Below, piece by piece: positions 22,836 through 33,508 of a stretch of DNA of 64,000 nt; position 1 is the stretch's first letter; each line of letters begins with the position of its first letter. The position numbers and the translations under genes were made by a program. The DNA lies in the NCBI GenBank assembly GCA_020205615.1, contig CM035151.1, positions 40,482,977 to 40,546,976 on the forward strand. Reading direction: 5' to 3'. Below the pieces are notes generated by a model, which did not search any database, was not told the origin of the DNA, and worked only from the letters and a program-made list of their open reading frames with translations. The stretch comes from Panax quinquefolius (Eukaryota; Streptophyta; Magnoliopsida; Apiales; Araliaceae).

Positions 22836-25800
22836 GTGATTTCTTTTGTTATTCTATTCCTTATTATACTCAGTTGGTTAAAGTTTTGACTTCTATACTC
22901 CATGAAATTAGTGGAATATTCTTGATATTTACGCTTCATCCAGTAACTTTTCATGAAAATATTCTTCTGAGCATTCTTGAATTTTACTGCATAAAGAAGT
23001 ATCATGTTGATAATTTGGACGTTAAAAATTCCTGGATAAAATAATTCTTGAACTTGTTTTATTGAATTCTTATATCATTGTCATCATCCTCATGTTTATA
23101 TTTTCTTGAAAGTCATCTGTGGCCCGTAGTGCATAGATGGACTTAGTATGATTATGACCGTGGGATTATCGATTGTAATCATGACCGTAATGTTATAAAT
23201 GATTTGGTAAAAGTCCTCACTGGCCCGTAGTGCATTGATGGATAGTTGTTGGCATGATCATGACCATTAATGAATACACAAATATTCTTGGCCCGTAGTG
23301 CATGGATAATTGTGGTTGTGATACTAAAGAATATTTTTGGCCGTAGTGCAAGGGTGATTCGATGATGTGGATTATTTATTAAGCTGAGTCCCAGCGATAA
23401 AAGTCATGAAAACCCTTTTAAATCATAGAAGATAGTAGATTTTATTCTCTACTTGACTCTTCTAATGGATTGCTTGTTCCGTTGCAGTTAAACTTGATGT
23501 TTGTTATATTTTATCAGTTTAACACTGTTGAAGGCTAATGATAATTTATTCTGCATTATCTTAGTCATAATATTTCTTACTGGGCTAGTTGAGCTCACCC
23601 TTTCTTTCACTGTTCTCTTCAGGAAATGAGAATATAGCTAGGATGAGTCGGGGAACGGAGTGATGGACCAGATGATAGAATTAGTAGTCCTCACTATTCT
23701 GTTAAATAGTGTGACAATAAATGTAATGAGGACTTATTATGAGAGTGGATATTGTTTAGAAGATAGTATTTGTATTAAAACTCACAGCTCTCTTGTTGTA
23801 TATTAAAGATTGTATTTGTATTCTGTACCATGTATTTGGCGACTCAGAATAGGTGTTGTATACCTATTTTGGGGGCGTCACACATAATGCTCTTCTTTCT
23901 CTCGACAGTTCAGAACACTCTTCATGTAGTAGATCTCTCACTTCTACATAGTAGAACTCACACTTCTACTTCTTTCTTTATCTGAGTTTCGAGTGTTCTT
24001 GGTGGATCGTAGAGTGAGCCTTCTGACTCTCCTCGTTTCACATGGTTTAGATCAGTCCACCTTCTCTCCAAACTTCAAGCAACTCCAAAGAACCTTTGAT
24101 CTTTGAAGCTCTTCCTCATTTATACTCCTTCCCAATCCTTCCGTTGGAAAGTAGCCGTTGAAGGCTATTCAAATCTCTTCACAGATCTCGAGTTGCTTGA
24201 GGTAGACTGCTTGATGTGACTTGTCATATTTTTTTCCGACAATCTGCGTAGCCTACTATTTCACCCGCCTGCCGGATGTATCACTTTAATGTCTTGGGTA
24301 GGTCGAAGACTTTATTACCTCTTCTCGATTTCTCGATCGATCGAGGTTGTCCTATTGCATCGATGCTCTCAATAAGCACTTGTCCGAATATCACCCTTTA
24401 GATTGAACCTTTGCCAATTCTTCAGTCTTCAGTTATTCAGACTCTACGATTCTTATGCACGTCTTCAAGGACTTGATCGTAGTGTCTTGTTGAGTGTTGC
24501 TCATTGACTGGTAGGGTTAACACTACGATCTTGAAGAGTGTTGATTGGATCTTCAATGTAGAACACCTCTTCCTTGTATTGTGCAGTGCTTCAATACTTC
24601 TATTTGCTTCGATCGTTTCGAGATATTGATGGCCTAATTTCGCTTGCTCCGTCCCCTTCAATATCAAGACACTTGATTTGTGGCGCGCGTCCAACTTGCT
24701 TTCTCCTTGTGATCTCCCGTTCACTTATCATCAATGAACTGACCTTGCACTTAATCACTTTAGCCTTACTAATCAGAGGCTGACCAGTATCTCGGTTCAC
24801 CTTCCATCAGTTCCTTCTTTGTTTTGCAAACACTACGATCTTGGTTGCTTCCAAAATCGTTGTCTCCTGTTCACTTGATAGCTACTGCACTTGCTGACTT
24901 TCCTTAGTCAGCTTCTGAAGTCTTCTTTGGATCTCCTTGTGGAAGACTTCAACACGAGTGGCTTTACAACTCAATCTTGATACTGATTGGGTTGATGCTT
25001 AGATCTTCTGCTAGCCTGCATGCCATTCGTTGAGTTCTCTCTGGTTTCCTTGGATGTAGCTTGCAGCTTGGACCAGAGGCTTCATTCCTTTGGATATTCT
25101 GGGAGTGCTCATTTATTGAGAACCGTATATGCTCTACGATTCATCCTTGGCATTTTGAGCACTTCTTCTTAGATCGTAGTTTTGCACTCTACGATTCAGC
25201 TTCGGCTTGTGCAGACACTACGATCCTGAGATCAGATCTTGACACTACGATTTTTGCCTTGTGTTTGTTGTCTTCATCTAATCTTACTTGACTACGATCT
25301 CTGTATATAATCAATAGAATCTACAAACTCAGAGTGTGATCTACGATCCTTGACTTGGCTTTGGCATCAGTATGCTCTACGACTCTGAGTGTAGTCTACG
25401 TTTCTATCTTGGCTTCGGCAGATGACCTGTCAGCTCGTAGGTAGGTCGCTCTCACGATTTCGAACATGACTTCCTCAAAGACACTACGATCCCGAGGAAG
25501 CTTCTACTCGATACACTACGATCCTTCTTCGTTTCCTCGGCGTCTCTACGAACTCCGAGATCTACTATCTTGCATACTCCTATTCCGCCTCAATAGCTCT
25601 CGAGTTAACCTTGACTCACCTGGCGACTTCGACTTCAGTGCAAAGGTTAATTTGATCGACTAGCCTATCTATTACATCATAAGATCAACCTAACAAGCTT
25701 GATCTTTCTATCTTTATAGTCCTTGTATATCTTTTCTTTTAAGGACTTTACAAAGTTGTCTTTCTTATGTAGGATCAACTTAACATATTTGATCAATTCA

Positions 25801-25884
25801 TTCTAAGTCCTGTACACATATTTCTATTATCTATCAAAGGACTTTTATGTTTTTCTTAATGCAAGCATACTTGCATATTATTCA

Positions 25885-25887
<3 letters not shown>

Positions 25888-25938
<51 letters not shown>
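25888..25938. repeat. (TA)n microsatellite in the SIRE-like 5' LTR
   Basis: About 50 bp of TA repeats. The same site in the other LTR (near 13988) has a run of about 30 bp, so the two have diverged in length since insertion. Confidence 0.95.
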
Positions 25939-25939
<1 letters not shown>

Positions 25940-26111
25940 TAATCAAATCATATATAAATAGGAATAGCATTCACATGCTTATTCCTGACAATTATGAATG
26001 AATAAAAGTTATTATTTTATTTTATTCAAAGTGTTATGTGTTATGTGATTTTTTTTATGGGGTTACTTAAAGGAATTGAGTAATAAACTAATGCGTATAT
26101 CTTAACAGAAA

Positions 26112-27160
26112 ATGCCTCGAAGACGTCAACCACCACGACAGAGAACCACTGAGGGAGCTAACAATAATGATAATGCTGAAGTTAACCCCGTTCAACAACT
26201 AGTGACGTTACTAACAGGAGCGTTGCAGAATCAACCTCATAATCAAGGTACAATGTTTAAGGATTTCAAGGCGGTTGGACCACCTAAATTCCGTGGGTCT
26301 ATGAATCAAGTGGAGGCACAGACCTGGATCATGGAGATAGAGAAAGTATTTGATGTTGCGAGAGTAGGGGAGGATTAGAAGACTGCTTTTGCAACATTCA
26401 TGCTGAAAGCAGAGGCTAGTTATTGGTGGCAGGCTAATAAAGCGCGAGAAGGACAAAGGGTGATGACTTGGGATAGGTTTAAGGAGATATTCTTCGAGAC
26501 CTATTTCCCAGAGAGTTCGAAGAGTCAGCTAGAAGTGTAGTTTTTAGTACTGAAGTAGGGAACGATGACGGTGTCTGAGTATGCCGCGAAATTCAACGAG
26601 TTGGCGAGGTTTACGCCATATCAAGTCAGCATAGACGAACGCAAGGCGAAGAGGTTTAAACAGGACCCAAGCCCCGTTGTACACAAGAGGTCTCTCTCCA
26701 CCAAGACATTCGGTAATGGAGAAGGAAATTCTCGCTGAAGGTGGAGGCGAGGCTGTAACAAAGTTTAATCAAGAACAAAAAAAGAAGAAGAATGAAATGG
26801 AGATTAAGAATGGAGGTGGTAGTAGTGGAAATGGTAACAACAATCTGAAGAGAAAATGGAATGGAAATATGGGCGCTGGAAGTCAGTAGGGTAACCAGCA
26901 GAATAAGAAGTTTGAAGCATGTGCTACATGCAGGAAGTTTCATAAGGGTGTGTGCTTACTGGGGAAACGAGTATTCTTTAACTATGGCCAAGAGGGTCAC
27001 ATCGCCCCAAATTGTAGTAAGCCCAAGAAGAACATTTGTTTCATGTGCGGATCCAAGGATCACTTTTCTCGTGAGTGCCCTAAGAAGAAGGCTGGAGAGA
27101 CAACATGAAACAAGGGAGGTAGCAGTGGAGGTACATGGGCCATTGCTGGACCAACGACAT
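26112..27160 (+). pseudogene. gag: Tekay A Gag (several stops)
   Basis: Starts MPRRRQPPRQRTTEG after an acceptor-like TCTTAACAG. The capsid region is recognisable in one frame: FKAVGPPKFRGS, WIMEIEKVFDV, FATFMLKAEASYWW, MTWDRFKEIFFETYFP, TVSEYAAKFNELARF. A zinc knuckle CX2CX4HX4C (CFMCGSKDHFSREC, about 27037-27078) follows a damaged first knuckle. Stops at about 26376, 26537 and 26555 are TAG where relatives have Gln, matching CAG-to-TAG decay; a frameshift lies near 26660. The protein would form the particle and bind genomic RNA. The 25996-26111 stretch before it is the rest of the leader after the SIRE-like insertion. Confidence 0.9.
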
Positions 27161-27195
27161 AAAACAAACCATGTACCGTAACCTTCAATACGATC

Positions 27196-27870
27196 GTGCA
27201 AGATGTCAGGCAAGATGCTGTGCAATCAAAGGATGTGGTGTCAGGTATTATCCCAATCAATGATATTGATGCTTATGTATTATTTGATTCGGGTACAACT
27301 TGCTCGTTTATATCTGATGAATTTGCTAAGAGGTTAGGATTGCCTAGTAAAGAATTGAATTTCCCTTTAAACATAAAAATTGCGCATAAGGAAGTAATTC
27401 CTGTTAGGTTCGTATACAAGAATTGTAGGGTGAATATTAAGGGGAATATCATGATGGTAGATTTAATCCCGATTAGACTTGGAGAGTTTGATGTTATTTT
27501 GGGAATGGATTGGATGTTCAATTGTGGAGCGATAATTGATTGCCAAAAGAAATGTGTAAACCTTATGACTCCGTCAAAGGTAGTTTTCTATAGTAGCAAA
27601 TCGCCTAGACAAATGAAATGTCTGACGATTATGCAGGCCAAGAAGTTGTTGAGTCAAGGTTGTGTGGGTTATTTAGCTTACATAGTCGATACTCAGAAGA
27701 AGGGTGTAAAAGTGGAAGAGATATCAGTGGTTAAGGAATTCGTAGATGTGTTTCTGGAGGATTTGCCAGGACTTCCGAATCGAGAGAGACCGAAGTTCGT
27801 GATCGATTTTAACACCGTGAACGCCCGATATCGAAGGCCCTGCATGAGAACGGCTTCTGTAGAGAGATGA
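27196..27870 (+). pseudogene. pol: Tekay A aspartic protease and pre-RT linker
   Basis: A 224-codon open segment. The retropepsin active site is YVLFDSGTTCSFIS (about residues 27-40), followed by VILGMDWMFNCGAIIDC (about residues 97-113), the usual second conserved block in Ty3/gypsy protease. The linker ending VFLEDLPGLPNRERPKFVID corresponds to the (F/L)PGLPPxRxxEFxID motif before RT. The frame breaks at about 27800-27900, so the pol polyprotein is interrupted. Confidence 0.9.
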
Positions 27871-27899
27871 AGGAACCGATGGTGCAAACCGCAGTTACC

Positions 27900-29159
27900 G
27901 CTAAACAAGAAGTATATTCAACCAAGCGTATCACCGTGGGGAGCGCCAGTATTATTCATGAAGAAGAAGGATGGATCAATGCGTCTTTGCATTGATTATA
28001 GGGAGTTAAACAAAGTCACTATTAAGAATAAATACCCGTTGCCAAGAATAGATGACTTGTTTGATCAATTGAAGGGTGCTAAATACTTCTCGAAAATAGA
28101 TTTGAGAAGTGGGTATCACCAATTGAAAGTAAGGAAGGAGGATATACCTAGAACGGAATTCAAAACTCGGTATGAACATTACGAGTTTCTAGTGATGTCT
28201 TTTGGTTTGACCAATGCCCCTACTGCATTCATGGATTTGATGAACAAAGTGTTTAAACCATTTTTAGACAAGTTTGTGGTGGTATTCATCTACGACATCT
28301 TGGTGTACTCCAAAACTCAAGAATAACACGTGGAACATTTACATTTAACGTTGGAGACACTAAGAAAGGAAAAATTGTACGCGAAATTCTCTAAGTGTGA
28401 ATTTTGGTTAGATCGTGTACAATTTTTGGGACATGTGATTGACAAAGATGGGATTTCAGTGGATCCATCAAAATTGAAAGCTGTAATCAATTGGGAACAA
28501 CCAAAAACACTGTCGAAGGTGAGGAGTTTCTTGGGACTGGTCGGTTATTATAGACGATTTATTCAAGATTTTTCCAAGATAGCCACTTCGTTAACAAATT
28601 TGACAAGGAAAGCTGTAAAATTTGTTTGGACGGGGAAGTGTGAAGAAAGTTTTCAAGATTTGAAGAAGAAGTTAAGTGTGGCACATGTGTTGTCATTACC
28701 AGATAGTACAGGTAACTTTGTGGGGTATAGTGATGCCTCACATAAACGATTAGGATGTGTCCTTATGCAGAACGGTAAAGTTATTGCATATACATCAAGG
28801 CAACTGAAGGATTATGAGAAAGGGTATCCGACTCATGATTTAGAATTGGCTGCAGTAGTATTTGCTCTGAAGATATGGGATACTATCTCTATGGAGAAAA
28901 ATGTGAGATTTACACAGACCATAAAAGTCTGAAGTATATTTTCACTCAGAAGGACCTGAACATGCGTCAAAGAAGATGGATAGAAATGATAAAAGATTAC
29001 GACTGTGAGATCTTTTATCATCCAGAGAAAGCGAATGTGGTTGCAGATGCTTTAAGCAGGAAAGGTCGAGAAAAGTTGATGCTGATAACCACGCATGAGG
29101 AACTTATTTCAGCAATGACAGTTAGAATTGGAAATAAAATTTCCAAACAAATCCAATGA
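27900..29159 (+). pseudogene. pol: Tekay A reverse transcriptase and RNase H (active site mutated)
   Basis: RT motifs in order are [50 protein letters not shown] and [16 protein letters not shown]. The catalytic box reads FIYDIL at about 28289-28306 instead of FIDDIL, so one metal-binding Asp is lost. A stop at 28324 interrupts the thumb; the ORF resumes at 28330 with [17 protein letters not shown]. RNase H starts near 28720 ([14 protein letters not shown]), shifts frame near 28880 and continues with [13 protein letters not shown] and [11 protein letters not shown]. The order and motifs match Tekay. It would copy element RNA into DNA but cannot as it stands. Confidence 0.92.
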
Positions 29160-29194
29160 ACGACTATTCCAGATAAGAAGCTGGCCCAACTTTA

Positions 29195-30443
29195 GTGGAC
29201 AAGGTGAAGAATGCTCAACTACAAGATGAAGAATGTGGGAAAATCAAAGAGAAAGTGGTTGAGGGCAGTGATGCGAAATACAAGATCGATACCGAAGGAT
29301 TACTAAGGTTCGAGGGAAGAATCTGGGTTCCAGCAGTACCAGATATTAAAGATGAAATATTGACTGAATCTCATAACTCAAGATATTCGGTACACCCGGG
29401 AAGCACGAAGATGTATCAAGATTTACGATGACATTTTTAGTGGCCAAACATGAAAAGAGATGTTGCAAAATGTGTCGCAAAATGCTTGACATGTCACAGA
29501 GTCAAGGCCAAACATCAAAGACCAAGCGAATTACTTCAACCGTTAGAAATACCGGAATAGAAGTGGGAACACATCACAATGGATTTTGTGGTGGGTCTTC
29601 CAACTACTCAGAGAGGATGGGATGCGATTTGGGTGATAGTGATGATCGATTTAAATCAAAGACACTTTTGCCAATAAAGATTAGATTCAATCTTGATCAG
29701 TTGGTAAGGTTGTACGTTAAAGAAATCGTTTCGAGACATGGAGTGCCAGTTTCAATTGTGTGAGATAGAGATCTGCGATTCACGTCAAACTTCTGGAAGA
29801 GACTACAAGAATGTATGGGAACACAATTGCGAATGAGCACGGCTTATCATCCACAAACAGAACTCCACTATGATGGGATGAAGTCGGTGAACGCCAACTG
29901 TTAGGACCAGAACTAGTACAACAAACTGCTGAGGTTGTCAAACTCATCAGGACAAGATTGGTAGCAGCTCAAGACAGACAGAAGAAGTATGTTGATCAAC
30001 ACAGATAAGATCATGCATTCGACGTAGGAAATTACGTATTCCTAAAAGTTTCTCCTTGGAAGGAGAAAATTAGTTTCGGTAAAAAGGGAAAGCTAAGCCT
30101 GAGGTTTATTGGACCCTTCGAAGTGCTGCGAAGAGTTGGAGAAGTAGCTTACGAGGTAGCTCTACCTCCAGAGTTGGAAAACATTCACAATGTTTTTCAC
30201 AGTTCAGTGTTACGACCGTATAAACCCGATTACAAGCACGTGATCGAGTACGAATCGTTGCAATTCGATAAAGACTTGTCCTATGAAGAGATTCCTATTC
30301 AGATAGTTGACAGGAAAGAACAAGTGCTCAGGAATAAAGTAATACCTTCTGTGAAGGTGATTTGGAGGAACCACAATGCTGAAGAAGCAACGTGGGAACT
30401 CGAAGATAAGATGATAAAAGATTACCCTGAGTTATATGTTTAA
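29195..30443 (+). pseudogene. pol: Tekay A integrase with chromodomain-like tail (internal deletion)
   Basis: The segment carries the H/C zinc-binding region (SVHPGSTKMYQDL, then [13 protein letters not shown] in another frame), the first catalytic Asp (ITMDFVVGLP) and the second ([11 protein letters not shown]). After YHPQT at about 29860 the sequence jumps to a part that normally lies after GRKC, removing the catalytic Glu block (DGQSERTIQ). The GPY-like region (GPFEVLRRVGEVAYEVALPP, 30108 on) and the chromodomain-like end VKVIWRNHNAEEATWELED (30352-30408) are intact in one frame to 30443. In chromoviruses this tail is thought to steer integration to heterochromatin. Confidence 0.9.
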
Positions 30444-30538
30444 TCTATGTCTTTTATTCTGGGGATAGAATCTTTGTAAGTAGAGAAGAATGTGACAAAT
30501 GATTTGTTTGAGTTGTGATTCTGGGGACAGAATCCTTG

Positions 30539-30552
30539 TAAGGAGGTAATGA
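30539..30552 (+). other. Polypurine tract region of Tekay A
   Basis: AAGGAGGTAATGA lies just before the 3' LTR, preceded by an imperfect direct repeat with TTCTGGGGA(T/C)AGAATC (near 30459 and 30522). The tract is short for a PPT. Confidence 0.6.
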
Positions 30553-30913
30553 TGTAACAATCCATAATTTTAATTATAATTTTAAGTATTTATCAAATTA
30601 TATAAATATTTAATTGATCCGCTTATCGTTGAATAAATATTAATTGATTTGATTTGATTTGGTTAATTATTTGTTAAATAAATAATTAAGGAAGTTAGTA
30701 TTATGAGATAGTATTCTAATTTAATTTAATAATTAAGTTAGAGAGTTTGTAATGATTAAATGAAGTAGTATAATAATATTTTAATTTGATGTGTTAGTTG
30801 ATTAAATAAAATTATAATTATAAAGAAAATTATAATTATGTTGTTTTGATTGATGGGGTGAATTAATCTAATAAATTGTTATTAGAATTAATTAAATTAT
30901 GTATTAGAACTTG
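30553..30913 (+). repeat. Truncated 3' LTR of Tekay A
   Basis: The first 361 bp match 6855-7214 closely, then the match stops at about 30911-30913 and SIRE-like LTR sequence begins. Some 2.7 kb of LTR plus the right TSD are missing, a sign of illegitimate recombination. Confidence 0.9.
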
Positions 30914-31681
30914 TCTTCATTCCTTTAGATATTCTGGGAGTGCTCATTCTTTGAGAATCGTATTTGCTCTACGATTCTTCCTTGGCATTGTGAGCACATC
31001 TGTTGAGGTCTTAGTTCTGCACTCTACAATTCAAATTTTCTATGCAAGTACACTCACGACCGAGATCGAGATCGATCTTGACACTTTACGATTTCTTTCG
31101 TTGTGCTTGTTGTTTCATTTGATCTTGCTCGACTATGATCTCTGCCTCTGATATGATCAGTAGACTCTACGACTATGAGTGTAGTCTATGATTCTTGACT
31201 TTGGCTTCTAGATATACTCTCTACCGACTTGTAGGTAGGTCAGTTCTCACGATTATGAACATGACTTCCTCAAAGAAATTCTACTACCGAGGGAAGTTCT
31301 TCTCGACACACCACGATCCTTCCTCATCTCTCCCGACAGCTCATTTAACTCCGAGATCTACTATCTTGCAGACTCACGATTACGCCTCAATAGCTCTCGA
31401 GTTTTCCTCGACTCTCCGGTAGAGTACGATTTACGGTGTGCAAAGGTTTCGACGATCGCATGTTTATCTATTACATCATAAGATCAACCTAGCATGCTTG
31501 ATCTTTCTATATTTATAGTCCTTGTACATCATTTCTTTTTAAGGACTTTACAAAGTTGTTTTGCTTATGTAGGATCAACCTAACATATTTGATCAATTCA
31601 TTCTAAGTCCTTGTACATATGTTTCTATTATCTATCAAAGGACTTTATACTTTTTCTTAATGCAAGCATACTTGATATTCA

Positions 31682-31716
<35 letters not shown>

Positions 31717-31767
31717 TAATCAAATCATATGTAAATAGGAATATAATTCACATGCTTATTCTTGACA
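30914..31767 (-). repeat. SIRE-like LTR fragment
   Basis: Matches the last ~900 bp of the SIRE-like LTRs (from about 13160 to 14071) and ends with the true terminus CTTGACA at 31767. It contains the (TA)n run and CTACGA-like motifs. It is more diverged from the two LTRs of the nested element than they are from each other, so it comes from a separate, older insertion. Confidence 0.88.
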
Positions 31768-31800
31768 TAATGCAATTCACATTAATAAGGAAACCTAAAA

Positions 31801-31948
31801 TCACAGAGAAATAACTGCAATAATTAATAATTCAAATTTAAATATCTTGGATCTAACAACAACAAAAAATTCAAATTCAAAATAATAATTCAAATTCAAA
31901 TTTTCATCTGTCTCATAGTAGCCCTCTCCTCCGCTACTCCGTCGCAAA
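31801..31948 (-). pseudogene. Candidate host gene, C-terminal half, split by Tekay B
   Basis: On the minus strand the frame entering at the Tekay B insertion (31948) continues as RRSSGGEGYYETDENL and then Tyr/Phe-rich residues to a TGA at 31801-31803. Counting the 5-bp duplication once, the exon part at 53137-53002 and this part add to 279 nt, exactly 93 codons including the stop. Beyond ETDENL the translation looks low in complexity (repeated AATTTGAATTTG), so the real end could be earlier through splicing. I do not recognise the protein. Confidence 0.5.
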
Positions 31949-32522
31949 TGTAAGACCCCAACTTTTATGAATAAAGATGAATTTTCTATAAATATCATTT
32001 TTGAATATTATGGAATGAATTTGATATAATGTTATAGTTGTGGGTAATATTTATAAATTTTACAAAATAAGTAAGTTGTTATATTATATTCAATTGGTCG
32101 AGAAATATTCGTTTTAACAGTGAATATTCGTACGGCGGCACAATCATTGGTGGACCCCACAACATAATTATTGTCAGAATGAGAAAACGACAGAAATATC
32201 TTTTTATGAAAATAACGGCGAAAGTTTTACCGTTAACTGTTGAAATACCCGGTGTTAAAAGTACAGTAATACGCGTAGTTGCATAGTAGTACACGGTTTT
32301 GATTATTGATGCTTACGTGAGAAGTCACTCAGTTTTACTCAATTATTGCTACAGTAATTGCTACATAGTATCTCACATTATTTGATTCAGTTATTGTCAA
32401 TATTTTATATATTATTAAATCAACAATTGAGATGACAAGTTATTCTAATTATTATATGCATAATTAACAATGTCTAGAAATTTCTGTCGAGGAAAGGGGT
32501 TTGGTCACCTAATTGCGCGCCA

Positions 32523-32559
32523 ATAGGGAGAAATCCTTATTGGAAAGCCCCCTCTTTCC
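32523..32559 (+). promoter_or_regulatory. Conserved twin hairpin in U3 (Tekay B, 5' LTR)
   Basis: Hairpin 1 is ATAGGGA-GAAA-TCCTTAT (one G.U pair as RNA) and hairpin 2 is GGAAAG-CCCCCT-CTTTCC, one base apart. The pair lies in a ~75-bp block that stays conserved in LTRs whose surroundings have diverged. Confidence 0.6.
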
Positions 32560-32808
32560 TGGGAATGATCTGGTTGTTAATATTGCGAGTTATAATAATA
32601 TGAATAAAGGTTGTTAAAAATATTGAGGGGATTTTTATGAAATATTTAATGTAAATTTTGTTATTTTATGGACCCCCGTTTACCTATATTTCAAAATAAT
32701 CGGTAGAAAGTTATTCGGTATAATAAAGGTGGGGCCCACATATGGGGCCCACATGTTGGTAAATGATGAAAATTGTCACTGATGGTTTTGGGTTGCCTGC
32801 AGGGAAGG

Positions 32809-32853
<45 letters not shown>

Positions 32854-33017
32854 TATATTTTATTAGTTTTGTTTTTTATGAAAAATAGAATATATTATAT
32901 TTTATTATACATAATGTTTGCATAGTGCCTGCATAGTGTTTGCATAGTAAAAATCCCGTGATTTCGTATAAAAAATTTACTGTGCAGTCCATTTTTAAAT
33001 AGTATCCTTCCATTCTC

Positions 33018-33027
33018 CTATAAATAG
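33018..33027 (+). promoter_or_regulatory. TATA box of Tekay B 5' LTR
   Basis: CTATAAATAG, the same in the 3' LTR (51528-51537) and in LTRs C and D. Transcription would start about 30 bp downstream. Confidence 0.8.
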
Positions 33028-33430
33028 GATGCTTAGTTAGAATTGAAAATCACACCAGAATCAGAGAATTTTTTTTCTATAATATTGAGCGTATTTCTTT
33101 TGAGTTTTAGAATGCTTTGAGTTTAGAAAATAGTGAAAGTTTTCTTCAAGAATATCCCCGCTATACCAGTTGAAATACTCTTCTTTTCAAGGTAAGGGAT
33201 GTTATTTTTGTTCAATATTCGCTTGAAATAATATTTTCTTCCATACTCTGTAGTATGTAAGTAATATTATTTCGTTTCAGATTTCGAATTCTATACTCGT
33301 TTTGTTAAAGTTTTGGCTTCTAAACTCCATGAAATTAGTAGAATATCCTTGATATTTGCGCTTCATCTAGTATATTTTCATGGAAATATTATTCTAAGCA
33401 TTCTTGTTAAGTTTTAACTTTTTCATGTCA

Positions 33431-33508
33431 GAGTACTATTCACGGGGTTACTATTCCGGAGTACTATTCACGGGATACTATTCACTCGAGTACTATTCAC
33501 CCGGGTAC
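33431..33508 (+). repeat. ACTATTCAC tandem array (six units)
   Basis: Six 13-16 bp units built on GTACTATTCACGG, downstream of the TATA box and so probably transcribed. The 3' LTR of the same element has four units. Confidence 0.9.

Larger units (their letters stand above)
21312..23882 (+). mobile_element. Solo LTR of a Tekay-like family inside the SIRE-like LTR
   Basis: 2,571 bp from TGTAAAACCCCAAC to GGGGGCGTCACA, flanked by a perfect 5-bp duplication CATAA (21307-21311 and 23883-23887). The undisturbed target is visible in the other SIRE LTR near 11972. The ends match the LTRs of Tekay B and C. No internal sequence remains, so it is the product of recombination between two LTRs. It has its own ~60-bp minisatellite where related LTRs carry ACTATTCAC arrays, and it lacks the U3 twin-hairpin block. 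Confidence 0.95.
11029..25990 (-). mobile_element. SIRE/Maximus-like non-autonomous LTR retrotransposon nested in Tekay A
   Basis: A minus-strand element bounded by two LTRs (20364-25990 as 5' LTR, itself interrupted; 11029-14071 as 3' LTR). It is flanked by a perfect 5-bp duplication ATTAT (11024-11028 and 25991-25995). The PBS (tRNA-Met type) and a PPT of SIRE form are in place. LTR length near 3.05 kb and the PPT resemble the SIRE/Maximus copia lineage. Inside I find one decayed ORF chain and no protease, integrase or RT, so it must have depended on another element. Confidence 0.88.
20364..25990 (-). repeat. 5' LTR of the SIRE-like element, split by a solo LTR
   Basis: Same ends as the 3' LTR (CCTGACA at 25990; TGTTAGTT at 20364). 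The span is 5,627 bp because 2,571 bp plus a 5-bp TSD are inserted at 21312. A second minus-strand TATAAAG lies near 25712-25719. Compared with the other LTR it lacks a ~30-bp local duplication near 13650 and has a longer (TA)n run. Confidence 0.92.
6855..30913 (+). mobile_element. Tekay-clade chromovirus element A (interrupted)
   Basis: A plus-strand Ty3/gypsy element: 5' LTR 6855-9917, PBS 9921, extra ORF 10126, gag 26112, protease 27196, RT/RNase H 27900, integrase with chromodomain-like tail to 30443, PPT, and the first 361 bp of a 3' LTR. The nested 15-kb SIRE-like element accounts for the gap 11029-25990. With that insert and its TSD removed, about 9.1 kb remains. The domain order and C-terminal chromodomain place it in Tekay/Del. 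The 5' flank reads TCATT; the 3' flank is deleted, so no TSD can be confirmed. Confidence 0.9.

Noticed and set aside
26861..27181. 106-aa plus-strand ORF overlapping the zinc-knuckle region
   Set aside because: It is in a different frame from the gag zinc knuckle and has no domain.
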